In this document: positions 15,933 to 26,641 of the stretch, piece by piece
How positions within the stretch are numbered: position 1 is the first letter of the stretch
How the letters are laid out: the number at the start of each line of letters is the position of its first letter
DNA from: CAG-791 sp045117315
GTDB taxonomy: Bacteria > Bacillota > Clostridia > Lachnospirales > Lachnospiraceae
Reading direction: 5' to 3'
DNA length: 64,000 nucleotides
Assembly (NCBI GenBank): GCA_045117315.1
Contig: JBGUNJ010000204.1
Coordinates: forward strand, 21,220-85,219
Notes under the pieces: model-generated
What the model was told of the DNA's origin: nothing
Database searches by the model: none
The model's input: only the letters and a program-made list of their open reading frames with translations
Program-made: the position numbers and the translations under genes

Positions 15933-18526
15933 ATAATACAATCGAATATTGTCAAAGCGAATTACTGAAACGGATTCAAGAAGACTGCGGACTGAAGCTG
16001 GCAGAAAACTATTACTATGATGAAAAGCATCACTCCGCAGTTCTGCTCTGTGATAAAACCTGCGTCGTACTGGACTTTGATCTTTGCTCAGTCGATGAGA
16101 ACACAGATAAGGTTTTTGACTACTCAAAATACTGCGAGATGCAGAATGCCTGGATGCTGTCCTCCGACAGATTATTCCGTTTCTATATTCCTGCGGAATC
16201 CTTTTCTGGGAAACCAGATTCATCTGATTCTACAGATTCCTCCCTGAAATCCTGTAGAACAGATTTCATCCAGCCTGTCTGCGATGAAATCAACCATTGG
16301 CTGACCCTGGATCCCGGGAATATCGAGGTCAGTGATAACGGTGGATCATTTGATAAAGGGCATATTGATAATACTCCTCTTGAGAAGACATTCGAGGATT
16401 TATTTATTGATGCCTATGGTTATGATGCCTTGAATTATCTGCAGAAAGAGTACTCAATATCCCTTAATCAGGGAAGAAATGCTTTTGTTGATTATGTGAT
16501 TGAGACTGCTGAAGGTACCTTTGCTGTAGAAGAAAACGGTGTTCGCTACCATCACCCACAGATTATTCACTTGGCTGCTTACAGCAGACAACTGGAAAAG
16601 CAGAATACCCTAAGTCTTCTGGGATTCAAGACATACAGATTTTCTTTTGAAAACCTACGATTCCGGGAGCAGGCAATCGACAGTATAAGGACCTTTTTCG
16701 GGCCGAAGAGCGGCTTCCGCAGTGCTCATCTGATTAAAGGTACAAGACCTTTCGCTCTCTATACCCATCAGGAGACCTTTCTGAAGGAAATGAATGAAGC
16801 CCGTGAAAATGGCATTACAACATCTTTGATTGTCAGTCCGACCGGTTCCGGAAAGTCTCAGATTGCGATTGAAGATATCAATGAGCTTCAGATAGAAGGC
16901 AAAATCAGCCGCGTACTGATTATGGTTCCGACCACCCGTATCCGTGAAGACTGGGAAAAGCGTCTTACTTCATACAGGGGTAAGCTCGATATTACCATTG
17001 ATCTGTATAACAGATCCTTCCTGAGAAGGAGTGACACACCGCCGGATTATTATGATTATCTGCTGTTTGATGAGGCGCAGCACGCGCAGGCGGCAAACTG
17101 TGCCAAGACCCTGCAGTTTTTTACCCCTAAATATCTGGTGGGCCTTACAGCAACTCCCGACCGCCTGGACCACAAAAAACTGGAAGATATCTTCGGCCAT
17201 TACAAGACATCAATGACTCTGAAGGAAGCTATAGACAAGGATATTATCGCCAATATTCGCTGCTTCCGGCTTATATCCAATATCGATCTTTCCATGGTCC
17301 GTTATAACGGAAAAGATTATAACTATGCGGATCTGGAAAAAACTCTGATAGTGGAATCCCGCAACGAACTCATCGTAAAAACATTAAAGAAATACTTCTT
17401 CCCCAGAGAAGATTTCTATAAACAGGGGATACTGTTTTGTGTGAATGTAAGCCATTGTAAGAAGCTGGAAAAACTCATGACAGCTGCCGGATTTAAAGCG
17501 AAAGCTGTTTACGGCGGAAACAAGCACAATGACGAAATCTTTGAGAAATACGCGAACAGACAAACCCAGTTCCTTATATCCTGCCAGCTGATTTCGGAAG
17601 GGTGGGATTCCCCCCAGACCGAAGTGGTTGTCATGGCTCGTCCGACCCTGTCTAAGGTACTCTACACACAGCAGATCGGACGCGGCGTCCGCAAATATCC
17701 TGGAAAAGAATGCCTCTATGTTATCGATGTGGTTGATAACTATGAAGGAAAGCTTTCCCCGATGAACTTCAATGCCCTGTTTGGACTGTCCCATTATTCG
17801 GATTTCATGGGCGTCAAAAACAATAACCATGACTATCTGTCAATCCTGGGACTGGACGAGACAGAGATTGCCATGCAGGAGATTGACATTCATACATTTG
17901 AAGAGAAATACAGCGGATATCTTTCTCCGGAGCAGGCAGCACGAGAACTCTTCATCGGCACTGCAACCATCATGAGCTGGTACAGAAAAGACAATTCCAT
18001 CAGCTCCCTGCAACTTCCGATCGGATCACGCATGGTTCCGTATTTTTCTGAGGACGACATAGAAATAATCCGTGAAAGTCGCGGACTCGGACGTCACGAT
18101 GACACAACTATCCTGAAAGACTTTGAAGATTTCATCGATGAAAACACACTGACATTCTCCTTCAAACTGATCTTCATGCTCAGCATGCTGAAACTGGCGG
18201 ACAAGGAGGGCGAGGTCAATATCGATGACCTGATCAACGAATACCGTTCATTTTACGTTGACAGGATTGAACGAGGACTGCCGGTTGACAGACCAAATTG
18301 TGCGTATACAAAAGAATTCCTCGATGATCTTGTCAAAGTAAAAAGATCGATCCTGACAAACCCATTTGAAAAGTTTGAGCGCAAACGCTTTGTCTATTAT
18401 TCAAAGGACCTGAACATGCTGTCCTTCCATCCGGCACTGTGGGAGCAGATGACGAAGGAGAAGAAACAAGTGATCAGGGAGAAGGAAGAACGGTTTTTGG
18501 AAGAGTATTATGAGAAGATTGGGTAA
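15899..18526 (+). CDS. SF2 DEAD/DEAH-type helicase with N-terminal nuclease-like domain
   Basis: The 875-residue protein has an intact SF2 helicase core: motif I PTGSGKSQ near 314, motif II DEAQ near 391, motif III GLTATPDR near 415, LISEGWDSP near 565 and motif VI QQIGRGVRKYPG near 590. Residues 155-260 resemble a DUF559/Vsr-like PD-(D/E)xK fold (FVDYVIET, then FAVEENG), but the last position of the E-x-K motif is Asn, so activity is uncertain. After the core, residues 675-735 look like a small DNA-binding helical domain (SPEQAARELFIGTATIMSWYR). The rest is alpha-helical. The gene starts inside the methyltransferase gene. A role in nucleic-acid defence is likely, but I do not recognise a named system. 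Confidence 0.85.
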   Translation: MAECIASQESLNNTIEYCQSELLKRIQEDCGLKLAENYYYDEKHHSAVLLCDKTCVVLDFDLCSVDENTDKVFDYSKYCEMQNAWMLSSDRLFRFYIPAESFSGKPDSSDSTDSSLKSCRTDFIQPVCDEINHWLTLDPGNIEVSDNGGSFDKGHIDNTPLEKTFEDLFIDAYGYDALNYLQKEYSISLNQGRNAFVDYVIETAEGTFAVEENGVRYHHPQIIHLAAYSRQLEKQNTLSLLGFKTYRFSFENLRFREQAIDSIRTFFGPKSGFRSAHLIKGTRPFALYTHQETFLKEMNEARENGITTSLIVSPTGSGKSQIAIEDINELQIEGKISRVLIMVPTTRIREDWEKRLTSYRGKLDITIDLYNRSFLRRSDTPPDYYDYLLFDEAQHAQAANCAKTLQFFTPKYLVGLTATPDRLDHKKLEDIFGHYKTSMTLKEAIDKDIIANIRCFRLISNIDLSMVRYNGKDYNYADLEKTLIVESRNELIVKTLKKYFFPREDFYKQGILFCVNVSHCKKLEKLMTAAGFKAKAVYGGNKHNDEIFEKYANRQTQFLISCQLISEGWDSPQTEVVVMARPTLSKVLYTQQIGRGVRKYPGKECLYVIDVVDNYEGKLSPMNFNALFGLSHYSDFMGVKNNNHDYLSILGLDETEIAMQEIDIHTFEEKYSGYLSPEQAARELFIGTATIMSWYRKDNSISSLQLPIGSRMVPYFSEDDIEIIRESRGLGRHDDTTILKDFEDFIDENTLTFSFKLIFMLSMLKLADKEGEVNIDDLINEYRSFYVDRIERGLPVDRPNCAYTKEFLDDLVKVKRSILTNPFEKFERKRFVYYSKDLNMLSFHPALWEQMTKEKKQVIREKEERFLEEYYEKIG

Positions 18527-18603
18527 TGGCAAGCAATTGTTTCTAAGACTGCCCTGATTAATAAGTAATAGATTAGCATCAAAGTAGAAATTCACTGTTT
18601 TTC

Positions 18604-18652
18604 AATATGATATTGTGCTTTTACCATGGCGCTGTTATATCATATTATTTTT
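18604..18652 (+). terminator. Possible weak terminator after the helicase gene
   Basis: AATATGATA (18604-18612) pairs with TATCATATT (18638-18646), followed by ATTTTTG. The stem is AT-only and the loop about 25 bases, so termination strength is doubtful. Confidence 0.35.
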
Positions 18653-18776
18653 GCTTAAACTACACAGTCTAAGGAGTCAGCACATGGTATTCATCAAAAA
18701 CAAAAAAAGATTTTCGTAATGAAAACAGGTTAATTATCTATCCACCTAATCAACTAACAAAAGACTATGAGGATTC

Positions 18777-19260
18777 GTGAAAAAGATTAGCTACAATCGT
18801 ACCAAGGGCACTTATGGCAGCGCCACATTTACGGAGAAAAGAACAGCGACTATTCACGCACTTACAGATAAAGAAGAATGTGCAGGATTATAGCTTTGCC
18901 GACGGCTATGCAAAGGAAACAGTGTAGAACGCCGTATGGTCGAGGATATGGATCTAACGGAAGAAAATCTGCATCTCTACCAAGTTGTCGAAGGGAATCT
19001 ACATGCCGACACCTGTGGGAAATAATCTTCTCCGTCTGGTCCATTGCCTTCAACATATGGTCAGGGAAGCATATCTTCTTTATTGCCGAACCAAAAGGCA
19101 CTATGGAGACGCTGTACATCAAGCCCATAGAACAGGCCAAAATCAATTGTGTAAAGAAGCTGTTTGCAGACCTCTACGCAGTAGACATGGTTTACCGTAA
19201 TGTGGACAGCTGCCAGAGTCTGTTTAACATCATGGAGAGTTGCAACAAAGAACTAGAAAG
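18777..19260 (+). pseudogene. Remnant of type III restriction enzyme Res subunit (C-terminal part)
   Basis: Three frames must be joined to read it. From 18777 one frame gives KKISYNRTKGTYGSATF and stops near 18892. Pieces equivalent to NVQDYSFADGYAKETV and VERRMVEDMDLTEENLHLYQ follow in shifted frames. Then MPTPVGN (about 19001) passes into another frame giving WSIAFN, GKHIFFIAEPKGTM, IEQAKINCVKKLF and VDSCQSLFNIME. The order (ER/EE helix, PTPVGNYxPDWAIAF, ETKGSM, IExxKIxCAxKFF) is that of the Res C-terminus. No helicase part or Mod subunit is nearby, so it is a relic. Family assignment comes from remembered conserved order and should be checked by search. Confidence 0.7.
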
Positions 19261-19269
19261 GATAATACT

Positions 19270-22200
19270 ATGGCGCAGCATATTACTGTAAGAGTCCCGT
19301 GGCACGATGATGGATGGAAGGGAACGGTCTGCCAGAATCCATCTTCTAACATGGCTTGTTTACGACTGAAAAACATCCACGAGAATCGTAATGACGTAGT
19401 TGAGTGTAAGCTCTGCGGGCAGGGGATGATAGAACATGAACGTGACATTCCCTGCATAGAAGAGGGTGCTGCTTTTATGTGCGATCATGAGCTTCATAAA
19501 ATGACTGTGCATCCTTATAAGAAGAGCAATCCGGACACACATGGTCATTTTTTGGAAACGGAACTAATCTTTCCTGCGTATTCCTTCCCTGCCAGACCAT
19601 TTTCCTGGCTTATGCGGGATAATTTGAAGAAGAGAGCGGAATTCTATGGCATCAACTATAGACCGGAAATCGAACCTGAACTGAAATTTAAGACAATCTG
19701 GGTACAGGCAGCAGACAATCACAGGGCTGTCTTTGATTACTTTTATAAAGATGTTGTTCCAGATACTTCACTGTGCATAGCGTATGCTAAGCAGGTCCCA
19801 TTTGTTGAGGATCACCGCCGAGTGATTATCGGAATGGGACATGTAAAAAAAATAGTTCCTGCTATTGAGCACAGGCATACAGAAGAAGGCGTTCTTCGCT
19901 CCATGATCTGGGACACGATGGTGTGTCATTCGATTAGAGACCATCATAATAACGGTTTTGTTATTCCATATCAGGAAATGATGAAATATGCGGAGGAGCA
20001 TCCCGAATTTGATCTTACCTCTATTGTTGTTTTTGCGCCAGAAGATGCATTTGACGAGTTTTCTTATGCAACGGAACATGTCAGTCATGATGCTGTAATT
20101 GATGTGATTTTGTCATGTATTAACTCTTTCAGAATCATTCAGAAATGTCTGGATGAAGACTATACCAATGTGCTTTCATGGCTGAATAGTCAATTGGACA
20201 CTGTTTGGAAAGACCGGGGTCCTTTTCCTGGATTAGGGCCTGTTCTGACTGCTTTTGGAATTAAATTAGGAATCCCTATGGCAAAAGAAATCAGGGAGCA
20301 GATGCAGAAAACAGACGATTACTGGGGGTATCTCGATAGAGTAATCGCCCAACCGGAAAGCTATCTTTCCAAAGAGATTGCTTCAACGGTAACACCTATC
20401 ATCCAAAAGACATGGAAAGATCTTAAAAGAATTAGAAAAGAATACCTCAAACTTCTCTGCCGCTTCTCTTTAAATATTGATCAGGCAAATGCTCTTTACG
20501 ATCAGAATACGCGGGAGAATGAACAGATACATTGCACAGACCTAGAGATTCTTGAAAACCCTTACCTGCTCTATGAAAAAATGAGATTGAAGCAGGATGC
20601 CCTATATCTTTCTGTACAGAAAGTAGACCGCGCAATCTTTCCTGTTCCCTCCATTTCCGAGAAGTACCCTCTGCAAGCTCCTTCAAAGTTGCAGTCGGAT
20701 AATGATGAACGTCGTGTCAGGGCAGTTGTCATTTCTGTCCTGGAAGCTGCTGCAGACAGCGGACATACATTTTTGCCCTGTAATATTGCCGTGAAGCATG
20801 TACAGGAGCTTACTCTTGATCCAGCCTGTCCAGTCACTTCAGATATGATTTCTGCAATTGAAGCATTTATGTCCTTGGAAATCATCAAACGTGAGATGAA
20901 AAACGGAGATGAGTATTATAAACTTGTTCGTCTAAATGTGTTTGACCACGAGATAGAGCGTCGCATCAAAAAAAGGATGAAGGCAAAAAAGATTGACGTA
21001 CAGGCAGACTGGAGGCAGATGCTGGATAAAAAATTTGATGGACTAGGTGCTGGAAAGCCTGGTTCTAATCTGGAAGATATGGCTAGGGCAGAAAAAGCAG
21101 AAGCCTTAAAAGTTCTTGCAGAATCACGTCTGTCTGTTCTGATCGGTGACGCAGGAACCGGAAAAACTACTGTCTTGTCTGTTCTGTGTAGCCATCCGGA
21201 TATTGCAGCAGGTGGCGTGTTGTTGCTTGCACCCACCGGTAAAGCAACAGTACGGCTTGTTGAAAGCGTTGGAACTGGTGGGCAGAAATTCACCGCATTA
21301 AACGTAGCCCAGTTTCTGATCAAAAGCCATCGTTTTGACTGGAAGAATTTCCGATACAGGCTTTCAAATGAAAACTATACGGATCTCCCGGAAACGGTGA
21401 TTGTAGACGAAGCTTCCATGCTGACAGAAGAAATGTTCGGAGCATTGATTCAGGCAGTCGGGACCGTAAAACGTATTGTTTTCGTTGGAGATCCAAACCA
21501 GCTTCCTCCCATTGGTGCAGGAAAACCCTTTGTAGATCTTGTAAATCTCCTCAAAGAAGACCTTCCAGAGATACAACCTCTGGATCAGCCGCGGGTTGCC
21601 CCTTGCTTCGCTGAATTGAGAATCAACCGAAGACAACAGCTGAAACAGCAGATTGAGGAAGAACGGCTTGATGTGAGCCTTTCACATTGCTTCACCCGCT
21701 CCGAGAACCTGGAAGATGATGAAGGAATTATCTCCGAGATTGTGAAAGGGACAAGCGAAGAGATACAAATCCTTCATTGGGAATCTGGAGAAGAACTGGA
21801 AAGCAAATTGCTTCACATAGTGGCAAAAGAATTGCAGATGAAAGATCCAGATGATCAGGATGGCTTTAATCGTGCTATGGGTGCCAAAGTACTTGAATAT
21901 GAAACCTTTTTTAATAAGGAATGCGTAGAATATGTGAATAAGTGGCAGATTCTCGCGCCTATTCGGAACATGCCCCAGGGTGTGATAAATATGAACAGGC
22001 TCTTTCATCAGAAATATCGAGGTCGTCAGCTTGAACTCTCACGGCGCACAGGTTATAAAAAGAAGATTCCAGTTGCTTATGGATCCGAGGAAATTGTTTA
22101 TGGAGATAAGGTCATAAATGTAATCAATTCCAAAAAAATTGCATTCCCTAAGGATTCCTCCGCGAATAACTATGTTGCAAATGGAGAAATCGGTATTGCC

Positions 22201-22995
22201 TGCGGTAGCTATGCCAAGAAAAATCAAAAGGCAAATAATTATTTGAATGTGTGTTTTTCTTCTCAAAAAGGATTCACCTATTCATACGAGAAAAAGGACT
22301 TCAACGACGAGACCGGTTCAGAAAGCCTGGAACTCGCTTATGCCCTAACTGTCCATAAAGCGCAGGGAAGCCAGTTCGATACCGTAATCCTCGTCTTAGC
22401 AGAACCATGCAGGATCATTTCCCGTGAGCTCCTGTATACTGCACTCACGAGACAGAAGGATAAGATTATCATTTTGTATAATCAGGAGCCGTATCATCTA
22501 ATGAAATATTCCTCTGATGTTCATTCGGATATTGCCAAAAGATTCACGGATCTCTTTGCTGATGTATTTACAGATGATGATGGTGCTCACAGACCTAAGT
22601 ACACAAAAGTTGGAGACACCTTCTACGATGAGAATCTGATTCACAAAACTGCCCGTGGAGAACTTGTACGCACTAAATCTGAAGTCATTATTGCAAACGC
22701 GCTTTTCTATAATGATCTAACCTATGAATATGAACCAAAATTGATTCTGGATGGTCATGTTAAGCGTCCTGATTTTAAAATCATCGATGCAGACACTGGT
22801 GACATTTGGTACTGGGAACACTGCGGATTGATGTCCGATAAACGTTACGTGAAGCGTTGGGCGGATAAAGAACAGTTTTATGCAAAACATGGAATTGTGC
22901 GCGGCAAGAACCTGATTGTCACTGAAGAAAAAGCAGGAGAAGGAATAGAATCCGATAAGATTGATGCACTTATAAAAGAGGTTTTTGATCTCTAA
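19270..22995 (+). CDS. RecD2-like SF1 helicase with C-terminal PD-(D/E)xK-like domain
   Basis: This 1241-residue protein has a long unassigned N-terminal half (with a CKLCGQGM and nearby cysteines that may form a zinc site). An SF1B helicase follows: Walker A GDAGTGKTT near 626, Walker B VIVDEASM near 711, FVGDPNQLPPIGAG near 740, INRRQ, ALTVHKAQGSQF near 1025 and LYTALTRQ near 1064. Residues 1130-1220 look like a nuclease domain (TKSEVIIANAL, RPDFKIID, YWEHCGLMSDKRYVKRW); the E-H-CG form replaces the usual E-x-K and is seen in helicase-linked members. ATG 19270 follows AAAGGA and is preferred to the frame opening at 19240. It is the first gene of a three-gene operon, just after the restriction-enzyme relic. 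Confidence 0.85.
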   Translation: MAQHITVRVPWHDDGWKGTVCQNPSSNMACLRLKNIHENRNDVVECKLCGQGMIEHERDIPCIEEGAAFMCDHELHKMTVHPYKKSNPDTHGHFLETELIFPAYSFPARPFSWLMRDNLKKRAEFYGINYRPEIEPELKFKTIWVQAADNHRAVFDYFYKDVVPDTSLCIAYAKQVPFVEDHRRVIIGMGHVKKIVPAIEHRHTEEGVLRSMIWDTMVCHSIRDHHNNGFVIPYQEMMKYAEEHPEFDLTSIVVFAPEDAFDEFSYATEHVSHDAVIDVILSCINSFRIIQKCLDEDYTNVLSWLNSQLDTVWKDRGPFPGLGPVLTAFGIKLGIPMAKEIREQMQKTDDYWGYLDRVIAQPESYLSKEIASTVTPIIQKTWKDLKRIRKEYLKLLCRFSLNIDQANALYDQNTRENEQIHCTDLEILENPYLLYEKMRLKQDALYLSVQKVDRAIFPVPSISEKYPLQAPSKLQSDNDERRVRAVVISVLEAAADSGHTFLPCNIAVKHVQELTLDPACPVTSDMISAIEAFMSLEIIKREMKNGDEYYKLVRLNVFDHEIERRIKKRMKAKKIDVQADWRQMLDKKFDGLGAGKPGSNLEDMARAEKAEALKVLAESRLSVLIGDAGTGKTTVLSVLCSHPDIAAGGVLLLAPTGKATVRLVESVGTGGQKFTALNVAQFLIKSHRFDWKNFRYRLSNENYTDLPETVIVDEASMLTEEMFGALIQAVGTVKRIVFVGDPNQLPPIGAGKPFVDLVNLLKEDLPEIQPLDQPRVAPCFAELRINRRQQLKQQIEEERLDVSLSHCFTRSENLEDDEGIISEIVKGTSEEIQILHWESGEELESKLLHIVAKELQMKDPDDQDGFNRAMGAKVLEYETFFNKECVEYVNKWQILAPIRNMPQGVINMNRLFHQKYRGRQLELSRRTGYKKKIPVAYGSEEIVYGDKVINVINSKKIAFPKDSSANNYVANGEIGIACGSYAKKNQKANNYLNVCFSSQKGFTYSYEKKDFNDETGSESLELAYALTVHKAQGSQFDTVILVLAEPCRIISRELLYTALTRQKDKIIILYNQEPYHLMKYSSDVHSDIAKRFTDLFADVFTDDDGAHRPKYTKVGDTFYDENLIHKTARGELVRTKSEVIIANALFYNDLTYEYEPKLILDGHVKRPDFKIIDADTGDIWYWEHCGLMSDKRYVKRWADKEQFYAKHGIVRGKNLIVTEEKAGEGIESDKIDALIKEVFDL

Positions 22996-23035
22996 ACAGC
23001 AGACGGAACAGGTTAAAAGGAAAGAAATAGAGAAG

Positions 23036-26000
23036 ATGGATGAGAAATATATCGTAAATACAATAAACACATTTCTTCATGCTTCAGCCAGTAGTCTTTG
23101 CGCCTGGCTTGAGAAAAGACTGCCCTGCGTGTCTGATACATGGTGGGAAGATTGTGTTCTTGGGAGCTTAAGTCCCTTGCAGCGTGAAAACATACAGAAT
23201 ATGGGATACAGCAAGCTTTCAGAACTTAGTCTCTCGGAATTACTTCGTATTACCAATAAGTCATGGTATGACATCTGTACGGTGGCTGAACTCCCATCTT
23301 CTCTGCGTGAACTAGTGCGAGATATGATCTCGGTATGTAACAACTGGTCATATTCTGTAAGCACGATTCCAGGTAAAGATATAATTATTTCGGATCTTCA
23401 TATAATTTCTTCTTTTATAGACGCGATAGGTGAAGGAACTGCTAAAAATAAGGAAATTGCAGAACTGATAGAGGAAATAGAAAAGCCAGACAGTTTGAAA
23501 TCGGTTCGAAGAAGTACCGGTAGTTTCGAAAATGAAAGCGGGCAGTCGTCAGCCGATTCTGCAGAAGATGAGATAAAGGAAAACAGCCTTATATATCTTG
23601 TCTCAGATCCAAACGTCAAAGGAGTGGTCCGATCCATTAAAGACCTAGGCAGTATCAAAAAATATGTGGTTTTCATCAGCAATGATGTAGGAAGTCAAGT
23701 TTTTTACTCCGGGCAGATTGCACTTGTCAGAGAAAGTACTGCTTATAATTGGGTGAGTGCGGACACGGTCAGAAGTTTTCTGGCTGCATACCAAATAAAA
23801 TATCCTTCTTCACAAAATCTATATTCGCTCAATTCCGCAAAAATTGATTTTGTACCATACCAGTTCAGACCGGCATTGAAGATGATCCATGCGGATGAAC
23901 CTCGAATACTGATCGCTGACAGCGTTGGTGTCGGCAAAACGATTGAGGCTGGTCTGATCATAAAGGAATTGGAGGCAAGAAATGATATACAGAGTATTGT
24001 AGTCATATGCCCACGGCCATTAGTTGCTGAGGGAAAATGGAAAATGGAGATGGAACGCTTCGATGAAGGCTTTTCATCCCTGGATGGAGCGACATTCAGG
24101 CAAATATTGTCTGATACTGATCGTGACGGTGAGTGGCCATCTCAATATAACAAAGTCATCATTCCATATTCGATAATGGACAGCCGTTCCTATGAAGGGG
24201 AAGAGCAGGGAAAAAAGAGATTATTTGGATTATCAGAACTATTTCCAGAACCACACTTTGACTTGGTAATTGTTGATGAGGCACATCATATACGAAACGG
24301 CAGCATGGAGAAAGAAAAAGCCTTTGCGTATAAGTGCACAAAATATTTTTGTGACCATGCTGATGCAGTTGTCATGCTGACGGCAACCCCTTTGCAAACC
24401 GGAGACAAGGATTTGTTCACGTTACTGAATGTCCTGCGTCCTGACATAATTATCGACGAGCAGACATTCCAGGTTATGAGCAAACCGAATGAATACATTT
24501 CGAGGGCAGCTCATTGCATTCGAACTGCAGAGTATAATTGGGCAAAAATGGCTATAAAGGAACTGCTGGGAGTTCGAAAAACACAGTGGGGCGATAATGT
24601 CATATCCGAAAATCCGCTCTATGACAGTATCCTACAAAGGCTGGAAAAACATGACATTACAAGAGAAGAACGCGTCAGGCTGATTTCTGATGTAGAATCC
24701 TTGCATAGCTTTTACACCCTGATCAACAGGACCAGACGCCGTGATATTCAGGATTTTTGTATTCGCAGAACATTTACCTATGAAGTTGCTTTCACGGAAT
24801 ATCAGCAGGATCTGCATGACGAACTGCTTGAGTTTGAAAAGAATGCGCTGTCCATACTTCACGATCCGCGGGGCGTTTCTTTTATGATGTCAACGATTAA
24901 AAGACAGGCTGCAAGCTGCATTTTTGGACTTGGACCTCATATTCGAGGAATTCTTGAAAGAAGAATCCGGCAGATGAATGATGATCCTGATTTGGATTAT
25001 GACTTTATCAATCTTGATGCCGCAGCAACAGACCGTCTGTCTCAGACTGCAAAACGGGTTCTGGACCTTGCAGAAAACCTTCCGGAAGAAGATCCAAAGT
25101 TTGATGAATTGATAAAAATCATCGAGGTGAAATATCAACTCGAAAACAATAAGATTATGTTATTCAGTACCTTTCGTCATACGCTTGCATATTTGAAAAA
25201 GAGGCTGAAGAATCTTGGATATAGGGTTGAGCAGATTGACGGAAGTGTTAAGGATGATATCCGATTCGCATATAAAGAAAGGTTTCAACTGAGTAAAAAC
25301 GAACCAGATGCAATTGATATCCTTCTATTTACAGAAGTAGGTTCAGAGGGGCTTGACTATCAGTTTTGTGACACCATGATCAACTATGATCTGCCATGGA
25401 ACCCTATGCGGATTGAGCAGAGAATAGGCAGAATAGATCGGCGTATGCAGAAAAGTGAAGCTGTAAACATTTATAATATTATCACGGAGAATACTGTCGA
25501 TGCCGTAGTCTATCATAGATGTCTTGAAAGAATAGGCGTATTTGAACGTAGTATAGGTGAATGTGATGCAATATTAGGTGAAATAGCGGCTGGCATCGAG
25601 ATTATTATGATGGACAATTCCCTAACGGATGAAGAACGAAAGATAAAGTTAGAGCAGATGGCTGACAATGAAGTCAGAAAGATGCAGGAACTTGAAAAAC
25701 TGGAGGAAGAAGAAAAGGATTTACTTGGATTCGATTTTTCTGAAATTGGGACTGCACAGGAAATCAAACATGCGGAAAATCCCTGGCTGACACAAAGAAA
25801 CCTTCGGCGCCTGGTAGAACAGTATCTGAAAGAAAGACTTGGGGAGGGACCCTATATACTGGGATCTTCTTCAATTAATACATTGCGGCTTTCTGCACAA
25901 GCCCGGAAGCTGATACGGGAAGACTTGTATAGGCTCTCTGGAAGGGGAAAGCATGCACACACAATATGGGATGCTTATTTGGGTGGAAAAAAGCCAACTA

Positions 26001-26641
26001 TTCCAATCACATTCGATTCAGAAGCGGCAGCAAAGGCCAGGGACAATTCTACAATATTTGTGACTCCCATGCATCCCCTTGCACGTCAGGCTGCGGATTT
26101 GCTCACCAAGAGTTCAACGATGCAGTTGTGCCTGCATCTCTATTCTGACAAAATTCCTGCAGGACAGTATTTGTATTCAGTATATGCATGGAGATATGCC
26201 GGTTTTAACTCATACACACGAATTATTACAGTTTGTGAGAATGAAGAAATTGAATCTGAGTTGCCTGACATTCTAGAGGATTCAACCGAATATCCTATCG
26301 GGTCTTCAAATGCATTTGACTGGACGGGCTTGGAACTTCGCCATGTGATGAAGTGGCAGAATGCTGTTGCAGACTATCAGAGACGTATTAATACATCTAA
26401 AGCCTTTAAGTTAGAAACTCTTTCCAATAACTACAGGAATCAGATGAGATCCCTTGAGCGAAAAATTAACGTTGCTGCCAATGATTCCATAAGACGTATG
26501 TATATGAGCGAAATGGATAATATATCAGATATGTTTGAAAAGAAGAAAATAGAAATCGAGCAGACTAGGGCAGAAATTTACACGAATATACTGGTCAATG
26601 GTGTAGTTAGAGTCTCAGAGGAGATAGAGAGTCATGCTTAG
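23036..26641 (+). CDS. SNF2/RapA-like SF2 helicase
   Basis: The 1201-residue protein carries a complete SNF2-type motor: SVGVGKTIEAG near residue 297, VIVDEAHHIRN near 413, MLTATPLQTGD near 448, LFSTFRHTLAYLKKRL near 707, TEVGSEGLDYQF near 766 and EQRIGRIDRR near 795. The arrangement resembles RapA/HepA and DISARM DrmD-like translocases, which move on double-stranded DNA. The C-terminal 400 residues include acidic coiled-coil stretches (residues 870-920 and about 1130-1190) and are unassigned. Start choice: ATG 23036; a TTG at 22985 would overlap the upstream gene and has a closely spaced AGAGG, so it remains possible. The end overlaps the next gene by eight bases. Confidence 0.83.
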   Translation: MDEKYIVNTINTFLHASASSLCAWLEKRLPCVSDTWWEDCVLGSLSPLQRENIQNMGYSKLSELSLSELLRITNKSWYDICTVAELPSSLRELVRDMISVCNNWSYSVSTIPGKDIIISDLHIISSFIDAIGEGTAKNKEIAELIEEIEKPDSLKSVRRSTGSFENESGQSSADSAEDEIKENSLIYLVSDPNVKGVVRSIKDLGSIKKYVVFISNDVGSQVFYSGQIALVRESTAYNWVSADTVRSFLAAYQIKYPSSQNLYSLNSAKIDFVPYQFRPALKMIHADEPRILIADSVGVGKTIEAGLIIKELEARNDIQSIVVICPRPLVAEGKWKMEMERFDEGFSSLDGATFRQILSDTDRDGEWPSQYNKVIIPYSIMDSRSYEGEEQGKKRLFGLSELFPEPHFDLVIVDEAHHIRNGSMEKEKAFAYKCTKYFCDHADAVVMLTATPLQTGDKDLFTLLNVLRPDIIIDEQTFQVMSKPNEYISRAAHCIRTAEYNWAKMAIKELLGVRKTQWGDNVISENPLYDSILQRLEKHDITREERVRLISDVESLHSFYTLINRTRRRDIQDFCIRRTFTYEVAFTEYQQDLHDELLEFEKNALSILHDPRGVSFMMSTIKRQAASCIFGLGPHIRGILERRIRQMNDDPDLDYDFINLDAAATDRLSQTAKRVLDLAENLPEEDPKFDELIKIIEVKYQLENNKIMLFSTFRHTLAYLKKRLKNLGYRVEQIDGSVKDDIRFAYKERFQLSKNEPDAIDILLFTEVGSEGLDYQFCDTMINYDLPWNPMRIEQRIGRIDRRMQKSEAVNIYNIITENTVDAVVYHRCLERIGVFERSIGECDAILGEIAAGIEIIMMDNSLTDEERKIKLEQMADNEVRKMQELEKLEEEEKDLLGFDFSEIGTAQEIKHAENPWLTQRNLRRLVEQYLKERLGEGPYILGSSSINTLRLSAQARKLIREDLYRLSGRGKHAHTIWDAYLGGKKPTIPITFDSEAAAKARDNSTIFVTPMHPLARQAADLLTKSSTMQLCLHLYSDKIPAGQYLYSVYAWRYAGFNSYTRIITVCENEEIESELPDILEDSTEYPIGSSNAFDWTGLELRHVMKWQNAVADYQRRINTSKAFKLETLSNNYRNQMRSLERKINVAANDSIRRMYMSEMDNISDMFEKKKIEIEQTRAEIYTNILVNGVVRVSEEIESHA

